From Ciborinia camelliae (Eukaryota > Ascomycota > Leotiomycetes > Helotiales > Sclerotiniaceae), in contig JANPYM010000013.1 of NCBI GenBank assembly GCA_025890175.1, positions 1,380,777-1,444,776 of the forward strand: a DNA stretch of 64,000 bases, in the 5' to 3' direction. The position numbers and the translations under genes were made by a program. Below, piece after piece: positions 12,564-23,411 of this stretch. The stretch's first letter is position 1. Every line of letters starts with the position of its first letter. Under the pieces are notes generated by a model, which had not been told where the DNA came from, made no database searches, and saw only the letters and a list, made by a program, of their open reading frames with translations.

Positions 12564-13457
12564 CTAAGCAGTATAGGAAGAAGATCCCTCGTTCCGATGT
12601 CTTGTGGGATTTCTTGTAGAGCTTACGCCTAAAGAAGCCATGTCTCTCATCAATCCCTTTACTTCGCGCGTTTCAGATGTAAGGCAGCCGGGATTTCCGT
12701 ATTTGTTTCCAATATGCTTCTTCCTTATGTTCTTGCCAAGAAATCCATCGCCGCCAGTCATTTACTGTGGCAGATTGTCCTTGATCAGTGAGAATCCTCG
12801 CTTGAAATAGTCATTGTTCTCATCTAGTCCGACATCTCGGTATTTGCTCCAATTGGCATCTGGTTTGCTCAAGTCTACCCCCGTTGTGATTTCAGCCCAA
12901 TAACCTGGAAACATTCCGGGCTCCTTGTCCGTCTCTGAATTAAAGTTGTGATCTCCTTCGAACCTCCATAACCTCATGCGGGCTCCTACCATTGTGGCAG
13001 CGAAAATATGTTGTACGTCCCGGCCTTCAATAGACTGGAAATACATTTGACAATATCGATAGGCTTGCCACTCCAGTTTCAGTAGATCGGAACTTGTATA
13101 CCGCATAGTTTTCTTGCACTCTCCAATCATCAGAAGTTTCTGCGTTGGTTTTATGTGTCTTCGCCAGTCTCCACCCTGACTATATCTTACAACAATGTCG
13201 GTTTGCTCCCCTTTCGTATCGTCCGAGTAATACTCAGCAATCGATGTGTAATTGCTGTCAAGACCGTCGAAACAATTCATTTAGATGAGGTGTATCATCA
13301 ATGCAGTTGTTTCGTGTTCATTTGGGTTTCTTCCCAGTCCTTTCTGGACAGCGATTTGTGCCCGTTCATAAAGGTCTTCCCCGGGCCCGTCAATGATGAG
13401 GCCATGCTTCTTAAACTGAGAACGGCGTTGTAGAAGATATAAGTACACGATATACAT
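12564..13457 (-). pseudogene. PD-(D/E)XK nuclease-like reading frame broken by in-frame stops
   Basis: One frame is protein-like from 13457 downwards but is crossed by TAA at 13281-13283 and TAA at 12762-12764, and meets TAG at 12564-12566. Its central part reads TDIVVRYS, then LMIGECKK, then LEWQAYRYC, then VGARMRLWRFEGD. A D...ExK...Q pattern of this kind, followed by a hydrophobic-basic strand, resembles the restriction-endonuclease-like fold seen in several fungal families. This is inference from motifs only. The second TAA overlaps a plausible donor (GTAAAT) and the TAG a plausible acceptor, so those two might be spliced out. The first TAA has no good splice explanation and could be a CAA-to-TAA change. 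It may be a live spliced gene fused to the downstream R/S-rich frame, or a pseudogene. Confidence 0.5.
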
Positions 13458-13589
13458 AAATAATAAGTGCTACAAAGACAATGAATAACCAAAATAACGA
13501 AAATGCTGAAGATGGAAGCTGCTAATTACCAGCCTCCACCATACGTCTATTCCTTTATGCATATGCTTTTTATCTCCCCTTCTATCCTC

Positions 13590-13790
13590 CTGCACCCTTG
13601 GCCCAGACTCTCGGTATCTTCAGCCCCCATGAAAAGAGTTTCTATGTAAGAGTACTTCTGGTAGAACGAGATTTGAGTGGCCTCTCAGTAATCCTCGGGT
13701 TACTGAGTGCCATGGATCTTGTGGCCTCGTTTCAGTTTTCACCAACTCGCACATGGCGCTTTTCTTCTAAGTCTTACAAGGAGACAAACA
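13590..13790 (-). pseudogene. Decayed duplicate of the R/S-rich gene C-terminal segment
   Basis: On the minus strand, the stretch around 13640-13672 reads KSRS then QKYSY-like codons and closely matches the KSRSGQKYYY region of the 11760-12563 gene at nucleotide level. A one-base deletion relative to that copy shifts the frame, and a stop follows. The flanking sequence (VRVGEN-like, ITERPLKSRS) appears to continue the same domain in degraded form. I read it as a relic of a local duplication. Confidence 0.5.
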
Positions 13791-15422
13791 ATACAAGCTC
13801 CATTGCACGAACAGTTCGATTAAAATTGATATAAATACGTGGCAGCAAAGTCACGGTTCATTACATGACCTTTCATGCAGCCTGGCACCCCTGTTTATCA
13901 CCCCCCACAGAACTCGGCATTGGATGTTCGATTGATTCAATTATCCGGCCTTCTACTTTCGTAGCCGAACTTGTGCAATCTTGAAGGAGTATTTTGGCAC
14001 ATCCGGGTCAATAATATTTAGCCACCCACTATTAAGCCGTACAGTTTCGGCTAAATATACAGGGGAAGCTCGCTAAAGCAAGTGATTGGAGTACCGCCCA
14101 GTTCCACTGCGTATGTTCATCGGGAATGGCATTATGTTTTGGAGGTTTGACAGAGAATCATAGTAGTACTATGTGTTGGCATACAGTTTGCGTACCTGTG
14201 CTCGCGGCGATTATTGGTTAGCTGTTGGACGCATGATACTCGGTGTACTCAGGAGATTCGGACTCAATGCTTGAGCGAGCTATCCCCATTAGCGAAGCTT
14301 ACATTTCTGAACTACAGTTGGACTTGTTTATACCAAACCGAAAAATTCGATCATTCGAATCCGGTATAAAGATTTTTCCAATATAATCAGATTTGTATAA
14401 ATCTTTGTATAAAACTTTCATAGTTTTTATGCAAGAATTTTAGTCCAATTTTGGATATTTTCCAAAATAGCTACTAATCGCGGGTCGCCCCACTTTAGCT
14501 TATTTTGAGCCAGCTCACGCTTCCTCATATATATATATACAACTTCCCACTTCTTCATTATTACAATACTCCACAATATACATTTCTCCACCAATCCTCT
14601 ATAAATGTGTATACAAAGCTTGAGCTGACGGAGATTAAGCCTAGAGCCATAAAGGATAGATGCGGTGATCTTTTCTTTGATAATTAAGCAGTTGACAAGA
14701 TATAACAGAAAGGTAAGCTAAGCTACCTATATACTATTTGAACATCAATTTTCGTTAGGTTATGGTAAGATTATATATGTAAATCTACAGTTGGGATAAC
14801 AATATATATCTATCTTAGTGATTGTAGAAGGAAGGAAGGAAGGTATGTGGTATGTGGTAAGTGTACCTGCCGATACTTTGATTTGTTTCAAAGCCTATCT
14901 TGTTCATAAGTATTGTGCGTATATTTATATTTGTCACGTTGACGTTTGGATTTATATTCATATTCATATTTCTCAATGCAGAATATTGATGCGGCTAGCA
15001 GTCCAAGGTATTAATCTTATCTTTAGTTTGAAGTACCTAGTATTTTCCTTTTCACAACTGTTATATTATATTGTATGGTATTAAGAGAGTGAGTATTTAG
15101 TATCGTTATAAGTTTGTTACAATTACATTTAGTCACAAATATATGATATATTTCAAAGGGCAACTATATCCGTTACAAGTCATCATCTCGCGAGATGTTA
15201 AGATTTTTATATGTATGAGAATAGTTTTGTATTTGCATTTATATTTGTATATAGGAAGCCCCTGGGTAAATGTGAAAAAATCAGAAACATTAGGTATGGA
15301 CTGAAAAAAGCAAGTCGCCGAAAAATCAGCACCCCAAAAATAATCATAAACCTATATGCGGATCGTCAAACTGCCACCTCACATGGAAATCTCAGAAGCG
15401 TCAAACATAATTCACCAAACCC
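13791..15422. other. Strongly AT-rich intergenic block
   Basis: From about 14330 to 15420 the sequence is markedly richer in A and T than its surroundings, with TATA-type runs and no coding signal. It could be a mutated (RIP-like) repeat relic, but no terminal repeats or transposase motif were seen. Confidence 0.5.
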
Positions 15423-16667
15423 TTACGTGAGAAGAGATGGGCATCCCAAATTTGCCAAAGACGGAAGTTTTCCAAGTAGACTGACAGTTGGGGTGATGAC
15501 AGAATTCAATCCGGCAGGAATGTTCTGAGTAGCAAGTTGATAGAGCAAGCAAAAAGCTTCATTAGAACCAGGTGTCGCGATTAATGTCCCGTTTTTGATG
15601 GAACCAAAATTCATGAGATCGAAACCTCCGTTTCCGGTGGCACCACCGAAGGGAACCGGGTATTCGAGATACAGTTTAAGAATCTCGGTAGTGACATCAG
15701 CGTTCGAATATGGGGTGACACGGTTGGTCCAGTTATCTGGAATTCTTTCGTTGCCGTTGAAGGAATAAGAACCATCTGTATTCTTCTCGGCACCGAAGAA
15801 TGAGGAGATAGTATCATAGTCGGCTACGTAGCCTTTGGTTCCAGATGGCATCAACTCGTACAAGAAAGAGGCGGCACCATACAGAAGGAGAGAGAGAGGA
15901 CCGAAATAGAAGTTTGGATTATCTTGGAGAGATTGTTGGTAACGTTCGTACCGGTACTTGGCAAGTCCGTCACGATTGTAGTTGCCACCAGTAGTCTCAG
16001 TCATCATTCCAAAAAGTGTGCCATTGAATGAGTAGTTATCGTCCTTGCCGAGGAAGTAGTCATTACGTGTCAGAGATGTATCACCCTCAAATTTGTTGTG
16101 ACCATTTAAGCCAGGCTCAGATCCAGTCAAAGGGAGTGGTAATAGTGGGAGTTGGGATGATGTTCGTGAGGTAGCATCACATCCGATAGAAAGTTTCTGC
16201 GTCATCATGTCGCCATCATTCGAGACACCGAAAAAAGCAAGAAGATTAGCCAAGTCGTAGCCAACGTTGTATAAGTTTTGTTGAGCATCGACGAGCTCAT
16301 TGAATGTGGTAATGCCATCTCGAGCAAGAAAATTATGATTGGCAGCAGTATTCAAACCGGGACAGGGTCCACGGATATCTGTAGACTTTGGAGCGATAAA
16401 TTGGTGATCAGTGTCTCCAGGTGCTGGGACTTGATAACCGCCAACTCCATTCCCCGGGAGGCCATTTTTGGCACCGTTGTATGGGTAAGAGCTTGAGATT
16501 CCCGGAGCACTGATGTGATTTGGATTAAATGGACAAATGGCGGTGCTTGGTTGCTGACGTTTGCTTGCTCGCAACAGGCTAGAATCAACACCGGGCGTAT
16601 TGGCAACAAATGGAAAAGCTGTAACAGCCTCAGCCATAAGGGTAAATGCAACAAAGGAGTACTGCAT
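15423..16667 (-). CDS. Secreted heme-thiolate peroxidase (unspecific peroxygenase / chloroperoxidase family)
   Basis: A single-exon gene of 414 residues, typical of long-form fungal peroxygenases. A signal peptide (MQYSFVAFTLMAEAVTAFP) precedes a short pro-region. The proximal heme motif PCPGLNTAANHNFLARDG places the axial cysteine at residue 102. The EGD motif binding the structural metal ion lies at residues 194-196 (FEGDTSLTRNDYF). NxT/S sites are numerous. Enzymes of this family use hydrogen peroxide to oxygenate or halogenate C-H bonds of aromatics, alkanes and other substrates outside the cell. The catalytic Glu downstream of EGD was not pinned down. It sits alone between AT-rich flanks with a TATA-like box upstream. 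Confidence 0.94.
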   Translation of the reverse strand: MQYSFVAFTLMAEAVTAFPFVANTPGVDSSLLRASKRQQPSTAICPFNPNHISAPGISSSYPYNGAKNGLPGNGVGGYQVPAPGDTDHQFIAPKSTDIRGPCPGLNTAANHNFLARDGITTFNELVDAQQNLYNVGYDLANLLAFFGVSNDGDMMTQKLSIGCDATSRTSSQLPLLPLPLTGSEPGLNGHNKFEGDTSLTRNDYFLGKDDNYSFNGTLFGMMTETTGGNYNRDGLAKYRYERYQQSLQDNPNFYFGPLSLLLYGAASFLYELMPSGTKGYVADYDTISSFFGAEKNTDGSYSFNGNERIPDNWTNRVTPYSNADVTTEILKLYLEYPVPFGGATGNGGFDLMNFGSIKNGTLIATPGSNEAFCLLYQLATQNIPAGLNSVITPTVSLLGKLPSLANLGCPSLLT

Positions 16668-16757
16668 TTTGAGAGATTTTTAGAGTATGAGTTCAAATAT
16701 TGTATGAATTAGTGAAGAATGAATGCAATTTCGATTGTAAAGAAAGTCTGGTGAGAT

Positions 16758-16770
16758 GTATATATAAGAA
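16758..16770 (-). promoter_or_regulatory. TATA-like box of the peroxygenase gene
   Basis: CTTATATATACAT on the minus strand lies about 95 bp upstream of the peroxygenase start codon, a usual distance for a fungal TATA element plus leader. Assigned by position only. Confidence 0.4.
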
Positions 16771-19372
16771 AATTTGAGAGGAGATTATTTCCTGGATGTA
16801 GGGATATAGAAATTCGAGTTTGAATTGAGTGTCTTTACTTGATGTACACCAATTGTATCAATTGTGTAAGTTGTATCAGTAACGTAAATTAGGAAAGCCA
16901 TTGAATGTCACACCAGAAATCACGTCAAGAAAAGGGGGGATGGTGAGATGTGAGGTTTCCTAAAATGGTATGAGGAAGGTACAACTTGAGTTGACTGTTG
17001 ATCCTCAATTCACAGCCCTATGGATCTAGATGCAATACTAAGATTGGCTAGGGTCATCTGCCGTCACAGCGGCTGAAAATACCGTCCTCAGCAGACTTCT
17101 TGTACCAAGCGTTGCTTAGGATAGACTCCGGGGATTTTTCAAAAAGTGTTCATGTCCTCTGATGTGTGACGGAAAGAAAAGAAATGGAAAATGTTAAACC
17201 ATGGGAATGATCAGGAATAATCAAAGATACCTACTAGGTAGCTAGGTAGTAGCTTGGAGTTGGAGACTAGCTATGAATTGACTAAACGTGGCGAAGATTC
17301 ACCAAGGAACAACTAGCATGAAGGTATATGAAATATGCCGAGGTAGGTACCCACTTCAACAGGGCTAACTTATTAGCCTCTTCTTTATCCAATAAATATA
17401 ATATAATCTGTTGAATTATTTATAGGTACGGTGGGACAGAATAGAAATAGAAATAGAATAAAAAAAGATCGGGAAGTCATTATTTTTAGTTTTCTATTGA
17501 TTCTTTAAGTTTAAAATTAAGCTTCTTCTGGTCAATAGAAGTGATAAGCAACTACTGACCTATACCTACCTAATACAGGTGGGTGTAAGTCAGTAGGTAC
17601 AAGGTAGTACAGTACCTAGGTTTTGACAACTATTATAGGGGATCAACAATTAGCAGATTGTGGGGTATCTACCAAGTATATCCAGCTACATTTGATGGAC
17701 CGAGGAGCTGGATTTGAATACCCACAGACAGCTTTATCCCTACCTACCCAGGTGATCTTCCCTCCTGTTTTTCACCTTGACTTATTATTGACTTTGGAGA
17801 TATAGAGTTTTGTGACACCTAACCTACTTAGCTTGATTCTATTCAAGAAATAATAAGAGAACAAAAGGAATGAAAATTTTCCTTGGCTCCAATATCAATA
17901 TCAACATCAACATCATGAGGCATGAGGCATGAGGCATTAACTCAACTATTGAACCGAGGAGGAACAACACTATTGGATGATCAAGTTGGGAAATGGGTAG
18001 CGAGAGTAGATCTTGTGCTCCCCTCTAGATATATCATCAGGTATCACAAATGACCTCGGGATCTCCGTGATGGTAGGTAGCTTGAATGAGAAGGCTACCT
18101 AGAAAATTGAGAAATTTTAGGATATTGAAAGAAAGCTTCCTGTCACGGCCAATTAACAAAATCACAAATAAGTCAAGTCTTACATTGGCATATGACATTC
18201 AAGAGTATTATTGAATCAGGTGGGAAGTTCAATGAATACCTTAGGAGAGGACAGTTATAGAAGATACCTAGTATATATACCTATCTCTACATGAAATAAA
18301 ACACAAATATTTCTCCAGTAGATATTGCAGCCAAAGAAAGTATTGATAATTCCATAGGTATGTAATCATTGGTCCCCAACCACTGTCACTTTGCTCTAAA
18401 GTTTCCTTTGCTGATCTTTGTACAAGACAGAGATACCAAGGAGAATATAGATACATGCTATGTTGTCAAAATAGTGAATGAGAAGAGTGCTATAGTCCAG
18501 ACAACTTGAAGAACATACAAAGGAACATAATCTTCACCATGTAATATAGAGAAGTTTTGCTTTTAATACATTGAAAGAATTTGTTTATAGAACAAAGTGG
18601 TTCTCTTGCCCCACCTAGAAGTCTTGACTGTTGACTCTTGATATCAATAATATATGAAGAAAGCTTATGAAATTCATCTATCCCATCGACCACACATTTG
18701 GAAGAGATGCATGTATTAAGACGATATTTGAAGTTGATATCCTTGGCAAGAAACTTCTCTTAAAGAATAAGCTTGATTTTTCTTCTTCATATCAAATCTG
18801 AATGATGTATTCGATAGGTAGAGAGTAAGAGGGATGGTTAAAGAAGATAACCGATTACCTATTGAAACAAAAGTTTCTAGAACATGGCTGGCATGAAAGG
18901 TTTAATGGTCCAAACCACCTAGACTTATGTTGTTTTATTTAAATCTGGAAAATGAAATGTTCCGAAAGGAGAGTTGAGATAGGTTCTTGGTTCAATTTCA
19001 TTCAATTTGGGGAGAACTTGAGCTGCAGATGAAGATGGAGGATTTTTGAAACACCATTTTCTTTGATTTCTATCTTAAAGAACTTATGCAGAATTTAAAT
19101 TGTATCGGAATTATCTTTCATTTTTTATTCCTACAATAAAGGAAAAGAAGTGAATGGGCGAGAGTATCATATGAGGTTTTAGTAAGAACTAGAAATGAGC
19201 TGGCTTGGCTTGGCTCCGGAAACTTCTCTCCATCCTCCCATCCCATTTTCTGACTTCCTTAATCTCTAGAATACTTAAAGTTACAACACCATAACACCTC
19301 ACCTTCTACAGTACCATTTCAACTTTTCTCCAACCATCTAAGCATTCAACAAAAAACTACATACTGATCAAC
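16771..19372. other. Long intergenic region
   Basis: 2.6 kb without a supportable gene. It contains several CTACCTA/TAGGTAGG motifs (about 17231-17255, 17341-17350, 17565-17620). The last 150 bases are CT-rich and are probably the leader of the next gene. Confidence 0.6.
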
Positions 19373-22300
19373 ATGCCAAAACGAAGATTATCCAGCCCTA
19401 GCAGCGTTGACACTTTGGCTCTCGAAGGTGAACCAAGTCCCACCCGAATTCGAACAGCCAGTCCCCAAAGAACAAGGGTGATTGTCAATATCAATTTCGA
19501 CAGCCAACCTTCTACAAGATTTATCATACCTATCTCTCCACTTACCACCATCGCCCAGTTACAGGACCAAGTCTTCAACCGCGCTAGGAGACTTGAAGTC
19601 AAAATTCCAGATGACTCGATAGTCTTCCGCCTTGAAGCTCAAGATGGACCCATCACATTCCCGGAGGATACTATTGAGGATATCTTTGGGACTGTAGAGC
19701 CAAAGATTATTTGGGTTACGTTGGCTCACCTCAATTCCAGTTGCAATCACGAATTGGTTTATATTCGATGGATCACTCCAGGCAGAGCTCTAGATCATTA
19801 TTACTTGAATGGTATTCAGACAGACAAGCAACCACTAACTCGTGGTATGACAGTCAATGAGGTCATAGCTGTTGCCAAGGATAGAATATTTGGAGCAGCT
19901 GGAGATGAAATCACTCCTGCGCCAGGCTTTAATATTGGATTGTGGTTCAACAAGGCCGGTGATGATAAACCAATTTGGGCACTGGGAACCCAGACAATTG
20001 GTGAACTTGGTTTAAGTGGTAGCCTTGAGGATCCATTGAATACTTTCCTAGTCCTGATCAGAGCAGGTAAGCCTTCTAACACTCCACCGGACAAGGAATG
20101 GGAGACTTCACCCCTCTCCGATTACCAGCACCAAGATACTTCGTTATCATGAGTTGGACTAACACAATGTTTTGATATGTTGTAGACAATCCAGATCCGA
20201 ATTATGAATATGGTTTTCGCTGTTCAGACCGTGGCATGGCAACATTCGAAACCTGTCTCAAAGTTCTAATATCAGCAGCAGCATTCCGACCATATCTGAT
20301 TCCTTTTCTCCTAGAGCGTACCATGGTAGTCATAAATATTACCGAGGCCAAGAATATTCTTGAGACTTTCCTCCGTACAAACATGGTTCCAGAAAGAAAA
20401 GCATTAACGATCCTGGCAAATTGCTTTCGTGAAATAACTCTGAGAATGATCCCTAGTGCGTTCATCGGTCATAAAATTGAGTCGGTCCTTGAGGGCTCGA
20501 GGCAGATCTTTGCGTGGATGTTTGGGGATATTCTTGAAGAAATTGTGAGTTTTACTTCCTTGATCATCTACCTATAACTTCCCTTCTTGGTAAACTTTCC
20601 CCTCTTCAGTAGAGAGGATGGCCGATATTATCACTTCATTGTTCTGAGTGAAAGTGAAGGCTCAACCCTCTTCCAAGCTTCAGGGAATATATTCATGAAA
20701 TATATTCTTTAGAAGATGGGTCCGTTTTTCAAAACTTTGATAATCCCACTTGAGCATAGAATTCAGAATTGAGAGGCTACTTGCTAAAACATTCTTCAGG
20801 CTAAACCTGTCAGAGGTATTTCGAAGCGCATGTCGCTTCCCGCTACCAGCGAGTTCCGAGAAATTCTCAATTCCTGCAACTCTTCTGAATACTTTCGAAT
20901 GCTATCGCCACTTGAATTGGATGGCAGAGAGAATTCGGGTATTTCCTTGTCCAAAGCCGGCTATGTTTCACACTATACTGCAAATGGTGACGAAACTTCC
21001 TTGCCGAGACTCGATAATCCTATCACCGGCATCGAAACTTTACAATTAAGACCGGGACAAGGTCTCCTTGAACATCTCCAGCCAATTATCTCACAAAGAC
21101 GAATCGACGGTACATGGGAGATTGATGATTGGGAGTTGAAAGTCGAACCAAGCTCATTGGACACGACTTTAGATTCTGGCCCCGATGAGGCAATCGTTAT
21201 ATGCTTCGACGACAGCCTCAGCATGAAGGCCCCACTTGATCAGAACTGGATTGGAAACGGCCAGCTCAATAGCCTTAGGCGATTTGACGAGGCCAAACAA
21301 GTCTTCCGGAATGTCATTGCACGATTGACTGCTTACCGTCTGAATGTCCACGTAGGTTTGGTTACGTTTGGTGCCGCGGCAAACATCAGGAAGCTAGCTG
21401 AAATTGCTCCAATCGGTAAAGAATTCAAGAACGAATTGGAGAATACCCAAGCAACTAGCAATATCACAGCTCTTTTTGATGCCTGTGCCACCGCACATTC
21501 GATGCTCACGGCATATAAAGACCTGTATCTCAACTCTGCCATGAAGCTTCGCATTATTGCATTGACGGATGGCGAAGACAATAGTTCCAAGCGTAGCGCA
21601 GAAAACGTCTGTAGCATGTTGTACCAAGACAACATAGTTCTCGACTCAATCGTTATCGGCGACGATTCGCCCGTCGACCTTTTCAAGATGTCAAAGCATA
21701 CGGGTGGTTATGCATTCCAACCAACCTCACGACTCCTTTTATTTCAGACCTTCCTCCTCGAGCCATTCTTGGATATCCTCGCGCGACCGGATATCGTGCG
21801 AATTCCCATCACGGATTACGAGACGTCGCTTCCGAAGAAGGCCGACATGAGAAGTATCCACGATTTTCCACCCTGTCGTCCTCATCAACTGCAAGATGGA
21901 GGTTTCGTCTCGCTTGACGCCGCACGACGCCGATTGGCTGGAAATTCGTCTTCGCTTCTTGAAATCGCCCGCACGTCGGCTTCGGCCGAACCTGCCAATC
22001 GATCGTCGGGTCGACTCTTTCTCGATGAAATGCGACTCATGATTGCCAATCCACACGCGTCGATGGATGTCTATGTCAGCGAGGTCGACATGGCATTCTG
22101 GAAGATCATCATGTCCGGCCCCGAATCTACACCTTATTCCCAGGGTACTTTCGCACTGTTTGTACACATGACCGAGACGTATCCGCAAAAGGCACCGACG
22201 GTTCGCTTCATCACCCCAGTGCTTCACCCCAATATCTCCAAGGTAACGTTTTTACCCTATATATCACTAATATATCGAATCAATCACAACTGATGATAAA

Positions 22301-22620
22301 AATAGCACGGTAGAATCTGTCACGAAATCTTCGAAGATGGATGGAAGACCAGTCTTCACATCCACGATATCCTGAAGACCGTCTTCACACTCTTCGAGAA
22401 CCCAAAGGCCAGTTGCGATGCCGCGATCGACGAGCTAGCAACCCTCAAATTTTGGACCGATCGCACCACCGCCGATGTAGAAATCAGGAAATATGTAAGT
22501 CCCACCACCCCCTCTGAGCTTGCTCATCGATCCAGGTGCTCATCTAATCTGCAACAGGTCACTAGATTCGCAACACGTTCGAGACTCGAGTGGAAGGCGG
22601 AGATGGATTCGTCGGTTTGA
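19373..22620 (+). CDS. Ubiquitin-like / von Willebrand A / UBC (E2) multidomain protein
   Basis: Five exons (introns 20067-20185, 20545-20799, 22243-22305, 22495-22557), all in phase, give 915 residues. The first 120 residues contain a beta-grasp, ubiquitin-like segment (RVIVNINFDSQPSTRFIIPI, LTTIAQLQDQVF). An unassigned helical region follows. A vWA domain starts near 480, with the MIDAS motif CFDDSLSMK (Asp488) and later ALTDGEDNSS. A UBC domain occupies about 755-900: YPQKAPTVRF, the HPN tripeptide in LHPNIS, and GRICHEIFEDGW with the presumed catalytic Cys837, followed by ILKTVFTLFENP. This suggests an E2 that brings its own protein-binding vWA module. The second intron is long (255 bp) and hides no evident exon; if it is wrong, the vWA-E2 part could start at 20830 as its own gene. 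Confidence 0.85.
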
Positions 22621-22631
22621 TTGTTGAGGAG

Positions 22632-22675
22632 CCTTTTTTTTTCTTTCTTCTTTTCTTTTTTTTTCTTTTCTTTTC
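22632..22675. repeat. T/C homopyrimidine tract
   Basis: 44 bases of only T and C, starting 12 bases after the stop codon of the E2-fusion gene, in its presumed 3' UTR. Confidence 0.9.
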
Positions 22676-22909
22676 ATATGGGATACGGCGTTCGGAATAA
22701 TTATGAGGAGAGCAATTTATGAAGGCAGATCTTGTCTTCTGCATGAATGAGTGCTCGAGTGGATATGCCCACGACACAATACAAAATACAATACAATACT
22801 TACTAGCATAGCATACGAATATGACCCGACCAGACCAGACCTGACCCGACCCAAGGTAAATGAAGATTTAGGAGCGGGATCTCCTTTCCTTCCTTCTTTC
22901 TTGCTGTTT

Positions 22910-22949
22910 TGTTCATCGTTCATATGATGGATGATATGAACGATGAACA
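22910..22949. repeat. 16-bp perfect inverted repeat (hairpin)
   Basis: The arms 22910-22925 and 22934-22949 are perfect reverse complements around an 8-base loop (GATGGATG). It lies between two convergent genes. Confidence 0.9.
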
Positions 22950-22982
22950 TACCCATCCATACTTTGATTTCCACAGCCTTGG

Positions 22983-23084
22983 CTACGTACCTACGTACCT
23001 ACGTACCTAGATAGATAGATACCCGTATATATTCTCATCCAGGAAGATACCGATATGGTCGAACGAAAGAAAGAAAGAAAGAAA
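22983..23084. repeat. Cluster of microsatellites
   Basis: CTACGTAC three times (22983-23006), a short TAGA run just after it, and a GAAA run at about 23064-23084. Simple-sequence DNA between convergent genes. Confidence 0.85.
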
Positions 23085-23411
23085 CGCATATAAACATTTA
23101 TATATATCCCCGCTCTCTTCGCATATACAGACAGACAGACGACATCTACATCCATGTATACCGCCGAGCACAAATTTCTAGATCTTCTATTATTCTATTT
23201 TTGTTAAATGGGTTTGGGAGGGAGGAGGGTAGGGTAAGGTGGGGCAAGGTAGGTGATGTTATAAATGGCGATGCCAAGAGTTCTATGGTCCGCCTCTAGA
23301 TGCATTTCCAATATACTCCAGATATCGAAGGGATTCTATGGAATAACTCAGGAACCGAATTCTCTGCCCGTTGAGAAATGTACCGTACCATCCATATAGA
23401 TCTATTGTACT

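Noticed and set aside
12560..13283. A true polycistronic stop-start (TAAATG/TAGATG) operon-like arrangement
   Set aside because: Two of the three stops coincide with plausible splice sites and the flanking protein-like sequence is continuous, so splicing plus one nonsense change is simpler. Kept only as an alternative.
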